Source: Anaerolineales bacterium
GTDB lineage: Bacteria; Chloroflexota; Anaerolineae; 4572-78; J111
Direction: 5' to 3'
Assembly: GCA_015075185.1 (NCBI GenBank)
Contig: JABTUW010000002.1
Coordinates: 1,488,001 to 1,552,000, forward strand
Length of the DNA stretch: 64,000 bases
Part shown: positions 48,903 to 57,964 of the stretch, piece by piece
Layout of the letters: each line of letters begins with the position of its first letter
How positions within the stretch are numbered: position 1 is the first letter of the stretch
Made by a program: the position numbers and the translations under genes
The notes under the pieces: generated by a model
Seen by the model: only the letters and a program-made list of their open reading frames with translations
Database searches by the model: none
Told to the model about the DNA's origin: nothing

Positions 48903-49292
48903 ATGACCAAACTCTTCACCGTTGCCGAGGCCAACGCTTTGCTGCCTCGAATCAGAGTTATTATGGAGGGGATGCAAGCCATTCGGCAGGAAGCGACGGC
49001 TTTGCGTCCGGACGTGTGGCCTGTCCTGGAAAAAGCCGTGGGCAATGGCGGCAGCCGCAAGGCGGGAGAACTGCTGGTATTGTTCAAACAGTTTGAAAAG
49101 CTACTGACTGAGTTACAAGGCTATGGTTGCGAGTTGAAAGGGCTGGAGCAAGGTTTGGTTGACTTTCCGGCGATCATGCATGGCCGGACCGTCTATTTGT
49201 GCTGGCAATATAACGAGCCGGAAATCAAATTCTGGCATGACATGGATGCCGGTTTTGCCGGCCGGCAGCCGTTGAGCGGCGATGAGGGATGA
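48903..49292 (+). CDS. DUF2203 family protein
   Basis: 129 residues, the usual length. N-terminal helices (FTVAEANALLPRIRVIMEGM) and the C-terminal signature GLVDFPAIMHGRTVYLCWQYNEPEIKFWHD with GFAGRQPL identify the family. The function is unknown; the conserved WH/D residues could bind metal. It lies just after the A-type carrier's terminator and has its own terminator. Confidence 0.88.
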   Translation: MTKLFTVAEANALLPRIRVIMEGMQAIRQEATALRPDVWPVLEKAVGNGGSRKAGELLVLFKQFEKLLTELQGYGCELKGLEQGLVDFPAIMHGRTVYLCWQYNEPEIKFWHDMDAGFAGRQPLSGDEG

Positions 49293-49358
49293 GGTGAGGA
49301 GGCAGCCAATTTCACCCTGTCGTTGCCTCTTTGCCCCATTTTTCCCGGAATCATAAGA

Positions 49359-49391
49359 GCCAGTTCAAAACTGAACTGGCCTTTTTGCTTT
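49359..49391 (+). terminator. Rho-independent terminator after the DUF2203 gene
   Basis: GCCAGTTCA, AAAC loop, TGAACTGGC, then CTTTTTGCTTT. Confidence 0.88.
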
Positions 49392-50027
49392 AAAGGGACA
49401 GTCAAAGTTATGTAAGCTAATTAAGCCCACTTTTTCGGCTGCCCAGCCAGTGGATCTGACCCCGCCACTGGCCAATGCGTTGTGAAAAGTTGTATTGGGG
49501 GGCTAAGTTGTGGGAGGTATTGCCCCATCTTCGCTGCATCTTTTTAAGGATGGCAATCCAAAAAAACAAGTACAAAAGGTTAAAGATAATGCTGGCGGTT
49601 GAATCTCCCATGTCGTGACTCCAGTTGAGGTATGAGATGTGATGTCCAGGTTGTTGGTAATCTTAGAACAGTTTAACACTAAAGCACTCAAAATTCCATC
49701 AATTGGGCGTAAAGGTTGAGTAAAAGGAGGGTAAAAGTAGGGAAAGAAAGCATAGAGCCAATGAATTTACCGGGGAGGTGCTAGAAGTATCTTTCTAAAG
49801 TCGAAAAGTTCTAATCGTGCAGATGCCTACGAGGTATTAGGCTAAATCACGTACTTCGATTGAGCTTATCCACAATTGTCACCCGGTAGGAGATGCGTTA
49901 TAGTAACCAAGTGGTTTTTGCCTTGCGTGCCGGAGTGTTGTAGAATGGCTAATTATTATAGTCAGATTTGTAAAAATTCGGGCTACCTGAGACCCTAAAG
50001 TTCTTTAAGAGCTTGAGGGTTTGAGAA
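49392..50027. other. 636-nt AT-richer intergenic region before the radical SAM cluster
   Basis: No supported gene. Two short overlapping minus-strand frames show no recognisable family. The region contains a candidate promoter (49918-49946) and a short AGTTCTTTAAGAGCT-type palindrome near 50001-50015. Base composition is clearly lower in GC than the flanking genes, which fits a regulatory region or decayed sequence. Confidence 0.5.
49918..49946 (+). promoter_or_regulatory. Candidate promoter for the radical SAM cluster
   Basis: TTGCCT (49918-49923), 17-nt spacer, TAGAAT (49941-49946), about 80 nt before the first radical SAM gene. Plausible but not perfect hexamers. Confidence 0.45.
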
Positions 50028-51449
50028 GTGATAAGCGGAGACAAGAAAGAAATGTTCAAGTTTTGGTCCCAGAAGCGCCAGCCATCAAAAATCCTGTGGT
50101 TGGATTTAGGGGATTTAGGCGACTTAGTCCACCCGCATGGCCCGCACGAGCAGTGGCAGGACCACGGCTTGGGCTTGCTGAGAACCATTTTGCACCAAAA
50201 CGGGATTATGACCGACCTCCTCTCCACTCGCGCGGTCAGCTCGTGGCCGGAGCTGCAAAAACAGCTCAAAGGGTACGAGACGATGATTATGAACGTGCGG
50301 AGTTACACCTTCCCCGTAGCTCGCAAATCGGCCCAGCTTTTCAAGGAAGTGAACCCGAATGGCATGATCTTAACCGGCGGTATGCATGCCACCGTCGCCG
50401 TAGATGAGATGACCGAGGTGGCCGAGTTTGACCGTATCTGCCAGGGGCCGGGCGAAAATACCATTGTTGACCTGGTCAGAGATCCGCACGCTTTCCCCCG
50501 TGTCATTGTCGGGATTGGGGCCAAAACGATGGCCGACTGGCCGATGATTGACCGCACGCTTTGGCCCAAGCCGCACCGGCGCATTGCCAAAAAGTTCAAC
50601 TGGCCGCTGGAGCCGGAGTGCGGTTGGGGACCGGCCCCGGTGGCAACCCTTTTGACCAACCGAGTCTGCCCGTGGCAGTGTGTCTTCTGCAATGAAAACT
50701 CCTACATCCCCAACATGGGCCGCAAGCCGGTTGAGGCAGTGATTGACGAACTCAACTACCTGGACCGCAGGTATGGGGTTGGCTCAGTCGTGATTCATGA
50801 CTCGATGTTTTTCCAGAATCCGGGCTGGCTGGAAGAGTGGATCGAGAAATACCCGCGTAAAGCCAACAAGGTCTGGCCCTATTGGGCGGCCGGCCGCTCC
50901 GACACAGTGCGCCAGTGGCCCCACTTGTTCGAGGCGCTGGTGCGCGAAACCAACTGGAATACCATTTCTATTGGCTTCGAGTCGGGCAGTGACCGGATTT
51001 TACGGCTGCTCAACAAGGAATGTACCGAGGAAGATAACTATTTGGCGATTGAGTTGCTCAACAAACTCGGCGATGAATTTAAGCGCCAGGGCAAACAGCC
51101 GCCCATGTTCTGGGCCAACATCATGCTCGGCATCCCCGGCGAGAGCGAGGAAGACGCTTTCAAAACCATCCGTATGCTCAAAGCGATGAAATATGTCTAC
51201 CCCTCGATTTCCTACTATGCGCCCTATCCGGGGTCGGCCCTGGGCTACCAGCTCATTGCCGAGGGCAAAAGCATGATGTCGAAGGATAATTATCACCGCT
51301 ACCCCGGCGATGAGAAGGTCAAGGGGGTCAACTACCAATTCTACCGCGAGTTGCTGGCCGGTAAGTTCGATAAAGAAATCAACCAGGGACTTGACGCCTC
51401 CGCCCGCCATCGCTCCGGAGTGTATGAAGAAGCCTTGATCAAGGCATAA
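50028..51449 (+). CDS. B12-binding-type radical SAM protein 1
   Basis: 473 residues. The N-terminal Rossmann-like cobalamin-binding-type domain (about 20-150) contains ILTGGMHAT. The radical SAM core has the cluster motif CPWQCVFC (Cys214, 218, 221), GFESGSDRILRLLNKE and IMLGIPGESEEDA. Start: GTG at 50028 (GAGGG 8 nt upstream) or ATG at 50052. The family includes methylases and C-C bond-forming enzymes (BchE, HpnP/HpnR types). Diverges clearly from the two other B12-type proteins of this cluster. The substrate is unknown. Confidence 0.88.
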   Translation: MISGDKKEMFKFWSQKRQPSKILWLDLGDLGDLVHPHGPHEQWQDHGLGLLRTILHQNGIMTDLLSTRAVSSWPELQKQLKGYETMIMNVRSYTFPVARKSAQLFKEVNPNGMILTGGMHATVAVDEMTEVAEFDRICQGPGENTIVDLVRDPHAFPRVIVGIGAKTMADWPMIDRTLWPKPHRRIAKKFNWPLEPECGWGPAPVATLLTNRVCPWQCVFCNENSYIPNMGRKPVEAVIDELNYLDRRYGVGSVVIHDSMFFQNPGWLEEWIEKYPRKANKVWPYWAAGRSDTVRQWPHLFEALVRETNWNTISIGFESGSDRILRLLNKECTEEDNYLAIELLNKLGDEFKRQGKQPPMFWANIMLGIPGESEEDAFKTIRMLKAMKYVYPSISYYAPYPGSALGYQLIAEGKSMMSKDNYHRYPGDEKVKGVNYQFYRELLAGKFDKEINQGLDASARHRSGVYEEALIKA

Positions 51450-51462
51450 GTGCGACGCACTT
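51448..51462. repeat. 15-bp perfect palindrome AAGTGCGACGCACTT
   Basis: It starts inside the stop codon of the first radical SAM gene. Its GCGACGCACTT half recurs at 62059-62069, in the hairpin after the last radical SAM gene. Likely a dispersed terminator-like palindrome. Confidence 0.6.
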
Positions 51463-51526
51463 CAGCATGTGTTAGGTTGGCAACTTCGGTTTAGAAAAAG
51501 CGCATCACAGCCTGAGCAGGTACAGT

Positions 51527-51733
51527 ATGAGCAGTTTTAGCAACCCGCACTATATGTATTTATTTGAAATGAAGAACGGCAAGCAGAAGCTGGCTTATGG
51601 CCAGTCGCCGGAAGATGCCCTGGACATTTTGCGGATTCGCCTCAGCGAGGAGGAGATGCAGGAGATTATCCAGGGCAAGTACATCAAAATCTCCCAGCGC
51701 AAATTGCACCAGTACGTCCACAATTTGGGGTAG
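51527..51733 (+). CDS. Small unknown protein (68 aa)
   Basis: Begins MSSFSNPHYMYLFEMKNGKQKL. The predicted layout is a short beta hairpin (YLFEMKNGKQKLAYG) followed by two helices (PEDALDILRIRLSEEEMQEII). Acidic and basic residues are mixed, with no Cys, signal peptide or leader/core layout, so a RiPP precursor is unlikely. The coding character is good and it lies between two radical SAM genes; it may be an accessory or substrate-binding subunit. Confidence 0.6.
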   Translation: MSSFSNPHYMYLFEMKNGKQKLAYGQSPEDALDILRIRLSEEEMQEIIQGKYIKISQRKLHQYVHNLG

Positions 51734-51823
51734 GCAGATAAGGCGTAAGGCGTCCCAAGGGGAGGCTTTGCTCTAAAGCGTAATGAACTTGGGCATAGCC
51801 CGCTTTACGCTTTATCGTATCAG

Positions 51824-52123
51824 ATGTTCAAACTTTCAAAAGCCGAGGTCAAACTACTCTCTGCCCTGATGAATGGATCTACCTTGAAGTCACACCGTTA
51901 CCTTGATGGCACCAAAGTTTACCAGCTCCATTCTCTAGAGGGCCAGGCGAAACCCGTTCAGCAGCGGCATGTCGAGGCTCTGCAAAGGCGGGATTTCATT
52001 ATCAGCAATCAAAAATTTCCGGTAGCCACTTACTCTTTGACCGAACAGGGCCGCCAATTGGCGGCGATTTTAGAAGAAATCTCCATCCAGAGCAGAAATT
52101 TTTTCTCAATACTTAACTTTTAA
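51824..52123 (+). CDS. Small protein with winged-helix character (99 aa)
   Basis: Begins MFKLSKAEVKLLSALMNGSTLKSHRYLDGTKVYQLHS and contains HVEALQRRDFIISNQKFPVATYSLTEQGRQLAAIL, which reads like a MarR-style winged helix (recognition helix, beta wing, then TEQGR). It is probably a DNA-binding regulator of the cluster. No convincing RBS, and confidence in function is low. Confidence 0.6.
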   Translation: MFKLSKAEVKLLSALMNGSTLKSHRYLDGTKVYQLHSLEGQAKPVQQRHVEALQRRDFIISNQKFPVATYSLTEQGRQLAAILEEISIQSRNFFSILNF

Positions 52124-52249
52124 GCCGATTCTTGCGCCGAAGTTGATTGTAGGCTAGAATACGAAAATTATTATAATAGTAATTATAAAAATTATGCTTT
52201 CTATCTGGGGAACTTCAAAGCATAATTGACTTGAGGAGGTAAATGAGCT

Positions 52250-53740
52250 ATGCGTGTTATGATTGTCAATCCTCGTTTTCACCTGCCCATTGATACGCGC
52301 ACAACGCCCCATTTGGGGTTGGCTTACCTGGCCGCTGTTTCCGAGCAGCGGGGCGACGAGGTCATGGTCTTTGATTCTGACGTTGAGGATGAGCCAATTA
52401 CCGAGGCTGTCCGCCGCTTCCAGCCGGAAATTGTCGGCATTACCGCCAACACGCCGCAGGTCAAATCGGCCTGGCGGACGGCCCAGGCCATCAAGTTCGT
52501 TGCCGATATTCCGGTAGTGTTAGGGGGACCGCACGTTTCGGTGCTGCCGGCCGAAAGCGCCAGTCGCCCCGAGGTGGATGTCGTGGTGCGAGGTGAAGGC
52601 GAAGCGGTTTGGGTGAAGCTGTGCGAGATTATCGAGCGAGCCACGAAAGGCAACCCGGCCTTTGTTGCCCGCCATTTACTCGACCCGCAGCACAACCTGC
52701 TCGACTCGCTGCTGGGGATCAGCTACTACACCAGCGATGGCCAGGAACGCCATAACCCCGATCACCCGGCCATCGCCGACCTGGATACGCTGCCCTTCCC
52801 AGCCTATCATTTCTTTAAAATGGACCGTTACACCAATCTCCAGCCGGCCACCGATGCCGTTGACGGCTCCAAATCTTTCTCGGTGATGACCTCGCGCGGC
52901 TGTCCCTACCGCTGCACCTTTTGCTCGCAAAGCATTATGCCGATTAAGTGGCGCGCGCGCAGCCCTGAAAGCGTGTTGAAGGAGTGGCAGCACCTGGTCC
53001 ATAATCTGGGGGCGCAAGAAATCGGCGTGCTGGACGACTCGGCCAACATCCAGGTGGACCGCCTGGAGCGCATGGCCGACCTGTTCATCGAAAATAAAGT
53101 CAATCACGTGCCCTGGATTTTTGTCAACGGCATCCGGGCCAACCTAGCGACCAAAGAACTGCTGGGCAAGTTGAAAAAGGCCGGGCTGAAACGGGTCGCT
53201 TTTGGCGTGGAAAGCGGCGATCCCGACGTGCTGCTGTCCATTGACAAGAAAATTGATCACGACACCATCCGCCAGGCCTTTAAAAACGCCAAAGCGGTAA
53301 ACCTCGAAACCATCGGCTTCTTCATCATCGGCCTGCCGGGCGATACCGCCGAGTCAATGGATCGGACCATCAAATTCGCCTGTGAAGTGGACCCGCTCAT
53401 TGCCAACTTCTCCATGATGACGCCCTACCCCGGCACCAAGGTTTACGAGATCGCCAAGCGGCAGGGGCGGCTCTTGCTCGAAGATTGGGAAGATTACGTT
53501 TTCTTCGATGGCCGCGCCCGCTACGAACTGGGCGATATGACCGCCGAACTGGTCCAGCGCAAGTGGAAAGAAGCCTACCGCCGCTTTTATCTGCGCCCGC
53601 ATCGCATTGCCATGACCTTGAGCCGCAAGGATTTCTGGATCAACTGGCGGCGGACCTTTAAGGTGGCTTATAACACCATCTTCCCCAAGAAGGAGAAAAC
53701 CGAACTGCGCCGCTCGGTTGAAAGCGCCCAGGTTATCTGA
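52250..53740 (+). CDS. B12-binding-type radical SAM protein 2
   Basis: 496 residues. Cobalamin-binding-type domain (MRVMIVNPRF start, PHLGLAYLAA, VVLGGPHVSVLP, VRGEGE), then a radical SAM core with Cys218/222/225 (GCPYRCTFC), GVESGDPDVLLSIDK and IIGLPGDTAESMD, and the C-terminal KWKEAYRRFYLRPHRI helix characteristic of BchE-like proteins. GAGGAGG lies upstream of the ATG. It is a paralogue of the protein encoded at 58717. Confidence 0.9.
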   Translation: MRVMIVNPRFHLPIDTRTTPHLGLAYLAAVSEQRGDEVMVFDSDVEDEPITEAVRRFQPEIVGITANTPQVKSAWRTAQAIKFVADIPVVLGGPHVSVLPAESASRPEVDVVVRGEGEAVWVKLCEIIERATKGNPAFVARHLLDPQHNLLDSLLGISYYTSDGQERHNPDHPAIADLDTLPFPAYHFFKMDRYTNLQPATDAVDGSKSFSVMTSRGCPYRCTFCSQSIMPIKWRARSPESVLKEWQHLVHNLGAQEIGVLDDSANIQVDRLERMADLFIENKVNHVPWIFVNGIRANLATKELLGKLKKAGLKRVAFGVESGDPDVLLSIDKKIDHDTIRQAFKNAKAVNLETIGFFIIGLPGDTAESMDRTIKFACEVDPLIANFSMMTPYPGTKVYEIAKRQGRLLLEDWEDYVFFDGRARYELGDMTAELVQRKWKEAYRRFYLRPHRIAMTLSRKDFWINWRRTFKVAYNTIFPKKEKTELRRSVESAQVI

Positions 53741-53765
53741 GTTAAACCCTTCAACTTGAAACATA

Positions 53766-54593
53766 ATGAGCCAAACCATGTCGCGTGTCGCGTGTTTTGT
53801 GTTTCGTAAAGCTACGGAAGACGCAACATGCAACACGTACTACGCACCACGTACCACGAATATCCAACCGCACCGCTGGCTATATTTATGTTTGAGTTTG
53901 TTGCTGGCCTGGAGCTTCTCCGGTTGTAACAGCTTGAGTTTCGGCCAGACTCCGACGCCTGACCTGAGCGCCGCAGAGATCATTAATCGCTCCAGCCGGG
54001 CCATGCTGGCCGCCAAGACGCTGCATTTCACGATAGATTTAACCGGCGCCCTTGATTACATTGACCGGCCTCCCACCACCGCCCTCAAACATGTCGAAGG
54101 CGACCTGCTGCGGCCCGATAAAGTGCGGGGGCTGGTCAAGGTGAGCAGTTTGGGACTGGTCAGTGAAATTGGCTTGATCAGTATCGCGGGCCAATCTTAC
54201 GTGACCAATCCGCTCAATCAACGCTGGCAGGTCCTGCCCCCGGAGTGGGGCTGGTATTTCGACCCGCGCCTGCCTTTTGACGAGCAGTATGGTATCCCGG
54301 CGGTTGCGCCGACTATCCCCATGCGAAAAGTCGGCGTTGAGCAGGTGGAGGATAGATTTCACTACCACCTGGAAGGGGTGGCGCAGGGCGAGCAGATTAC
54401 ATGGTGGACCGCTGGCCTGATTGCTTCCGGGGATGTGCCGATTGGGGTCTGGATTGATACCGAGACATTTCTGATCCACCGCGTCCACCTGATTGAATTG
54501 AGCAGCGATCCTGAACGGCCTACCGAATGGGATATTCAGTTCTCTGATTTCGACCAGCCGTTGGAGATAGAAGCGCCGCCGCTGTCAAATTAA
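53766..54593 (+). CDS. LppX/LprG-like lipoprotein
   Basis: 275 residues. A membrane segment (about 38-52) ends in a lipobox-like FSGC with Cys54; the mature part has the LppX_LprAFG pattern (SRAMLAAKTLHFTIDLTG, HVEGDLLRPDKVRGLVKV, GQSYVTNPLNQRWQVLP). In mycobacteria such proteins carry lipids and work with an MFS exporter whose gene is next door; here the MFS gene starts on the base after this stop codon. The first ~35 residues (VACFVFRKATEDATC...) are encoded by repeat-like CGTGT-rich DNA, so the true start is uncertain (53766 or 53778). Confidence 0.82.
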   Translation: MSQTMSRVACFVFRKATEDATCNTYYAPRTTNIQPHRWLYLCLSLLLAWSFSGCNSLSFGQTPTPDLSAAEIINRSSRAMLAAKTLHFTIDLTGALDYIDRPPTTALKHVEGDLLRPDKVRGLVKVSSLGLVSEIGLISIAGQSYVTNPLNQRWQVLPPEWGWYFDPRLPFDEQYGIPAVAPTIPMRKVGVEQVEDRFHYHLEGVAQGEQITWWTAGLIASGDVPIGVWIDTETFLIHRVHLIELSSDPERPTEWDIQFSDFDQPLEIEAPPLSN

Positions 54594-56128
54594 ATGAACA
54601 TCCACACCCCGACGAGAGAAAACACGACCTACGCCTACCTGGTTTTAGCCCTGGTTGCGTTTGGGGTTTTTATCGCCGCCGATGATCTGACCGTTATCTC
54701 GACGATGCTGCCCCAGATGATTTTTGATTTTGAAATTCCGCTGCCGTCGGGCTTGGACGATGCTTCTTGGATTGTGTCCAGTTATTTGATCACCCACGTG
54801 GTGGCGATGCCGCTGCTGGGGCGAGTATCTGACATTTACGGGCGGCGGTTTATCTTTATCAGTTGCATGCTCCTCTTTGCCATCGGCTCGTTGATGGTGC
54901 CCCTGGCCGGGAGTCTGCGCTGGTTGATTATCGCCCGGGTGGTCCAGGCGATTGGCGGCGGCGGGGTGGTGCCGGTGGCGATGGCCGTGGTGGGCGATGT
55001 TTTTCCACCGGAGCGGCGTGCTTTTGCCCTGGGGCTGCTGGGAGCGGTGGATACCTTCGGCTGGATTATCGGGCCGCTCTACGGCGCGTTCTGGGTGCGG
55101 TACTTTACCTGGCACTGGCAATTTTACATCAACATTCCGATCAGCCTGCTGGCGGCGCTGGCGGCCTGGTTTTGCTGGGCCGTCTCTCGGCGAGGGAGCG
55201 CGGGCCGAGGGTGTCGCTGGATTGGCTGGGGGCGCTCTTTTTGAGCGCTGCCCTGGTGCTGATTAACGTTGGCCTGGCCCACAGTGGGGGACAAGCAGCG
55301 GCCGGCCCGGTGTTTGATTTTTCGGCGGGGGCGGCGGTGGTCCCAACCTGGCAAAAAACCGCGCCTTATTTTGCGGGGGGTGGGCTGGCGCTGCTCGTTT
55401 TTATCTGGCTGGAGCGCCGCGCCATTCATCCATTACTGGATCTGCGCATGTTTAGCAGGGCCAATTTCACCGTTGCTTGCGCGGTCAATTTTGTGGTTGG
55501 TTTTGTTTTGATCATCGCTATGGTCGCCGTGCCGTTGTTTGTCAATGCCGTGCTGGCCGAGGGGGCGACGTTAGACGAATTTATTAAATCGGCGGCGCTG
55601 GACAGCGGGCAAATTCTGTCGGCCTTGACGGTGGCCATGGCCATTATGTCGGTGGTGGGGGGCTGGTTGTGCGCCCGTTTCGCCTATCGCCTGCCCACGG
55701 TGGCTGGCCTGCTTTTGATGAGCCTTGGTTTTTACCTGATGAACACCTGGTCGGCGGCGGTGACTTACAGGGAGATGGCCTTCCATTTGATGATCGCCGG
55801 TCTGGGATTTGGGCTGGTGATTGCGCCGGTCGGCACGGCAGTGATCAATGCCGTGCAGCCGCATCTGCGGGGCGTTGCTTCCGGCATTGTCTTGATTTTT
55901 CGGTTAATGGGGATGAGCGTGGGGCTGTCCAGCCTGACCGCCTGGGGGCTGTATCGTTTTGATGTGTTGAGCCTGCCCTACTCCATTGCCGAAATCGGCC
56001 AGCATATTGGAGCTATCACGGCTCAAATTTTGAATGAGACATTTCTGGCCTCGGCCATTTTCGCCCTGCTGACGGTGATCCTGACCTTTAATTTACGTCC
56101 GGAGGTGCGCCAATTAGAAACGAGGTGA
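54594..56128 (+). pseudogene. MFS transporter, DHA2-like (LprG-P55 type partner), frameshifted
   Basis: Two frames together encode one ~510-residue MFS exporter. The first (54594 to about 55173) covers helices 1-6 with DLTVISTMLPQMIFD, GRVSDIYGRRFIF and FYINIPISL. The second (about 55173-56128) continues with LGRLSARERGPRVSLDWLGALFL and the remaining helices, including the AGLGFGLVIAPVGTAVINAV segment. Adding one T to the T4 run at 55170-55173 restores WFLLGRLSA and a single frame. It is either a real pseudogene, a sequencing error in a homopolymer, or a -1 slippage site. It directly abuts the lipoprotein gene. Confidence 0.85.
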
Positions 56129-56141
56129 GCTAAAAAGCTCA

Positions 56142-56171
56142 TTGACGCCTGGCAGCAAGTCGAGTTATAAT
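56142..56171 (+). promoter_or_regulatory. Sigma70-type promoter of the DUF3352 gene
   Basis: TTGACG (56142-56147), 18-nt spacer, TATAAT (56166-56171), about 90 nt before the ATG at 56261. Confidence 0.6.
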
Positions 56172-56260
56172 GAGGACAAGTTCACAGCTCTTCTCGTCGT
56201 TGACTTGAAGGGCGTAGTCGGCCTAAAGTAAATTTAACACCCTGTTACTGGAGATTCCAA

Positions 56261-57958
56261 ATGAACAAGAGAACCACTATCATCATCGGTATTGCGGCGC
56301 TGTTCTTGTGCCTCGTGTGCGTTGTTGTGGCCGGAATCGGGGGCTACGTTTATCAGGACAAGGTTCTGGCCTTGCTGGGCCTGGCGCCCGCGCAGAAAGT
56401 CGCAACAATGTTACCGGCTGAAACTCAATTTTATATGTCAATTACGCCCAATATTCAGAATATGGCTGGCTATCAGAATTTGAAGAAATTGTACTTTGAC
56501 AATCCCGACATCCAGGCGTTGTTTGACGAAGTTGAAACAGAGATGAGTGACGAGGCCGGGATTACTTACGAAAATGATATTAAACCCTGGCTGGGTACGG
56601 AAGTGGTTATCGCCGCGCCGGATTTTACCGAGGGGATCAAAGCCCAAAGTCAAGATCCCTTCGCCAGTGCCCCGACCCCGGATTTTGTGCTGGCCGCTGA
56701 AACAAGCAATAAGGAAGCCTCGGATAACTTTATTAGCAAAGTTCTGGCTGAGGCGGTTAAAAAAGATAATCCTTACACCGACGAAGTCTATCAAGATGTA
56801 ACGCTGCACCATCAAAAGAATGGGAACGACACCGCAACGCTGGCCACCTTTAATAACTTTGTCGTCGCTTCCAACAGCGACGCCCTGGTTAAGGGGATGA
56901 TAGACCAGGCCCAAGGCAAAGATGCGCCGGCGCTGGCCGACAGCGAGCGTTTCAAAAAGATTACCGGAGAACTGCCAGCCAATGCAGTTGGCACCCTTTA
57001 CATGGAATTTGCCGGCCTGTTTGAGGCGGCGCTGGCCGAAAGTGCCGTGGAACTACCGGAAAGCCAGGTGAAAGATTTACAGGCCTTTAACGGTTTTGGC
57101 GCGGCCGGCACACTCCAACCGGATGGGATCCAACTGGATATGGTAGTCAGCTATGATTTGACCAAAATGAGTGAGACCATGAAAGCCTCGATCCAGCGTC
57201 CGGCCTCGCCCAATGCCATTCTGGCCGATATTCCGGCAGATGCGCTCTTTGCGGCTAACGGATTCAATCTTAACCTGATCTGGCAGTCGGCCAAACAAAG
57301 CCTGGAGTCGAACCCGGATTTCACCCAACAAATGGACGACCTGGAAAAGGAGTTGGGCTTCAGCGTGGAAGAGGATATCTTTGGCTGGATGACGGGCGAG
57401 TATGCGATGGTTTTGGTCGAAGCCGCTCCAGCGGATGAATTTTCACCGCCGATGGGGGGTTATGTGCTGATTGGCGCAAACGATGTGAATCAGGCCAAAA
57501 TGCACGTGGAAAAGGTCTTCGGCGCGTTGGAGGAGAGCGGGGGCAGCCCACCGCTTGAGTCTCAAACGGTGCAAGGTATCGAAATGAAGGTGATGGCCGA
57601 TCCCAACGGCGCTTTTATGGGCGGCTACGGCTTTCATAAAGATTACTTTCTGGTGGCTTATCACGAGGATGCCGTAAAGTTGCTGGCTTCTTCAAACGAA
57701 AATCCGCTCTCCGGCAGCGCCAATTTCAAGGCCGTGCAGAGCCGGCTGCCGGGCAGCAATTACGGCTATGTCTATGCTGATTTGGATCAGGTGCAGCAGG
57801 TGATTGAGGATCAGTTGAGCGATTTTGAAAAGGAAGATTACCAGAAAAAGGTCCGGCCCTTCCTGGAGCCGATGCACGCCCTCGGCGCATCGGCCAGCAC
57901 GGTTGGGGTTGAGCAGGGGATGAGCAAAGGGGCATTTTTTGTCCTGATTTCGGAGTAA
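56261..57958 (+). CDS. DUF3352 domain membrane protein
   Basis: 565 residues. One N-terminal membrane helix (about 6-30), the rest extracytoplasmic. The DUF3352 pattern is clear: AQKVATMLPAETQFYMSITPN, DIKPWLGTEVVIAAPDF, AVGTLYMEFAGLFEAAL, EEDIFGWMTGEYAMVLVEA. The function is unknown; such proteins occur in actinobacteria and Chloroflexota. Trp/Gly-rich repeated segments suggest an internally duplicated fold. It has its own promoter. Confidence 0.85.
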   Translation: MNKRTTIIIGIAALFLCLVCVVVAGIGGYVYQDKVLALLGLAPAQKVATMLPAETQFYMSITPNIQNMAGYQNLKKLYFDNPDIQALFDEVETEMSDEAGITYENDIKPWLGTEVVIAAPDFTEGIKAQSQDPFASAPTPDFVLAAETSNKEASDNFISKVLAEAVKKDNPYTDEVYQDVTLHHQKNGNDTATLATFNNFVVASNSDALVKGMIDQAQGKDAPALADSERFKKITGELPANAVGTLYMEFAGLFEAALAESAVELPESQVKDLQAFNGFGAAGTLQPDGIQLDMVVSYDLTKMSETMKASIQRPASPNAILADIPADALFAANGFNLNLIWQSAKQSLESNPDFTQQMDDLEKELGFSVEEDIFGWMTGEYAMVLVEAAPADEFSPPMGGYVLIGANDVNQAKMHVEKVFGALEESGGSPPLESQTVQGIEMKVMADPNGAFMGGYGFHKDYFLVAYHEDAVKLLASSNENPLSGSANFKAVQSRLPGSNYGYVYADLDQVQQVIEDQLSDFEKEDYQKKVRPFLEPMHALGASASTVGVEQGMSKGAFFVLISE

Positions 57959-57964
57959 TAACTG

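Noticed and set aside
49417..49691. Two short overlapping minus-strand frames before the radical SAM cluster
   Set aside because: No RBS, no family resemblance, and they overlap each other in different frames.
51527..51733. RiPP precursor peptide next to radical SAM genes
   Set aside because: No leader/core organisation, no terminal Gly/Cys/Ser cluster and too uniform in composition; kept only as an unknown protein.
54863..56128. Second MFS half as an independent gene starting at 54863
   Set aside because: Its first ~110 codons overlap the MFS in a different frame with no family resemblance; real homology begins only at the T4 run, so it is the frameshifted continuation.
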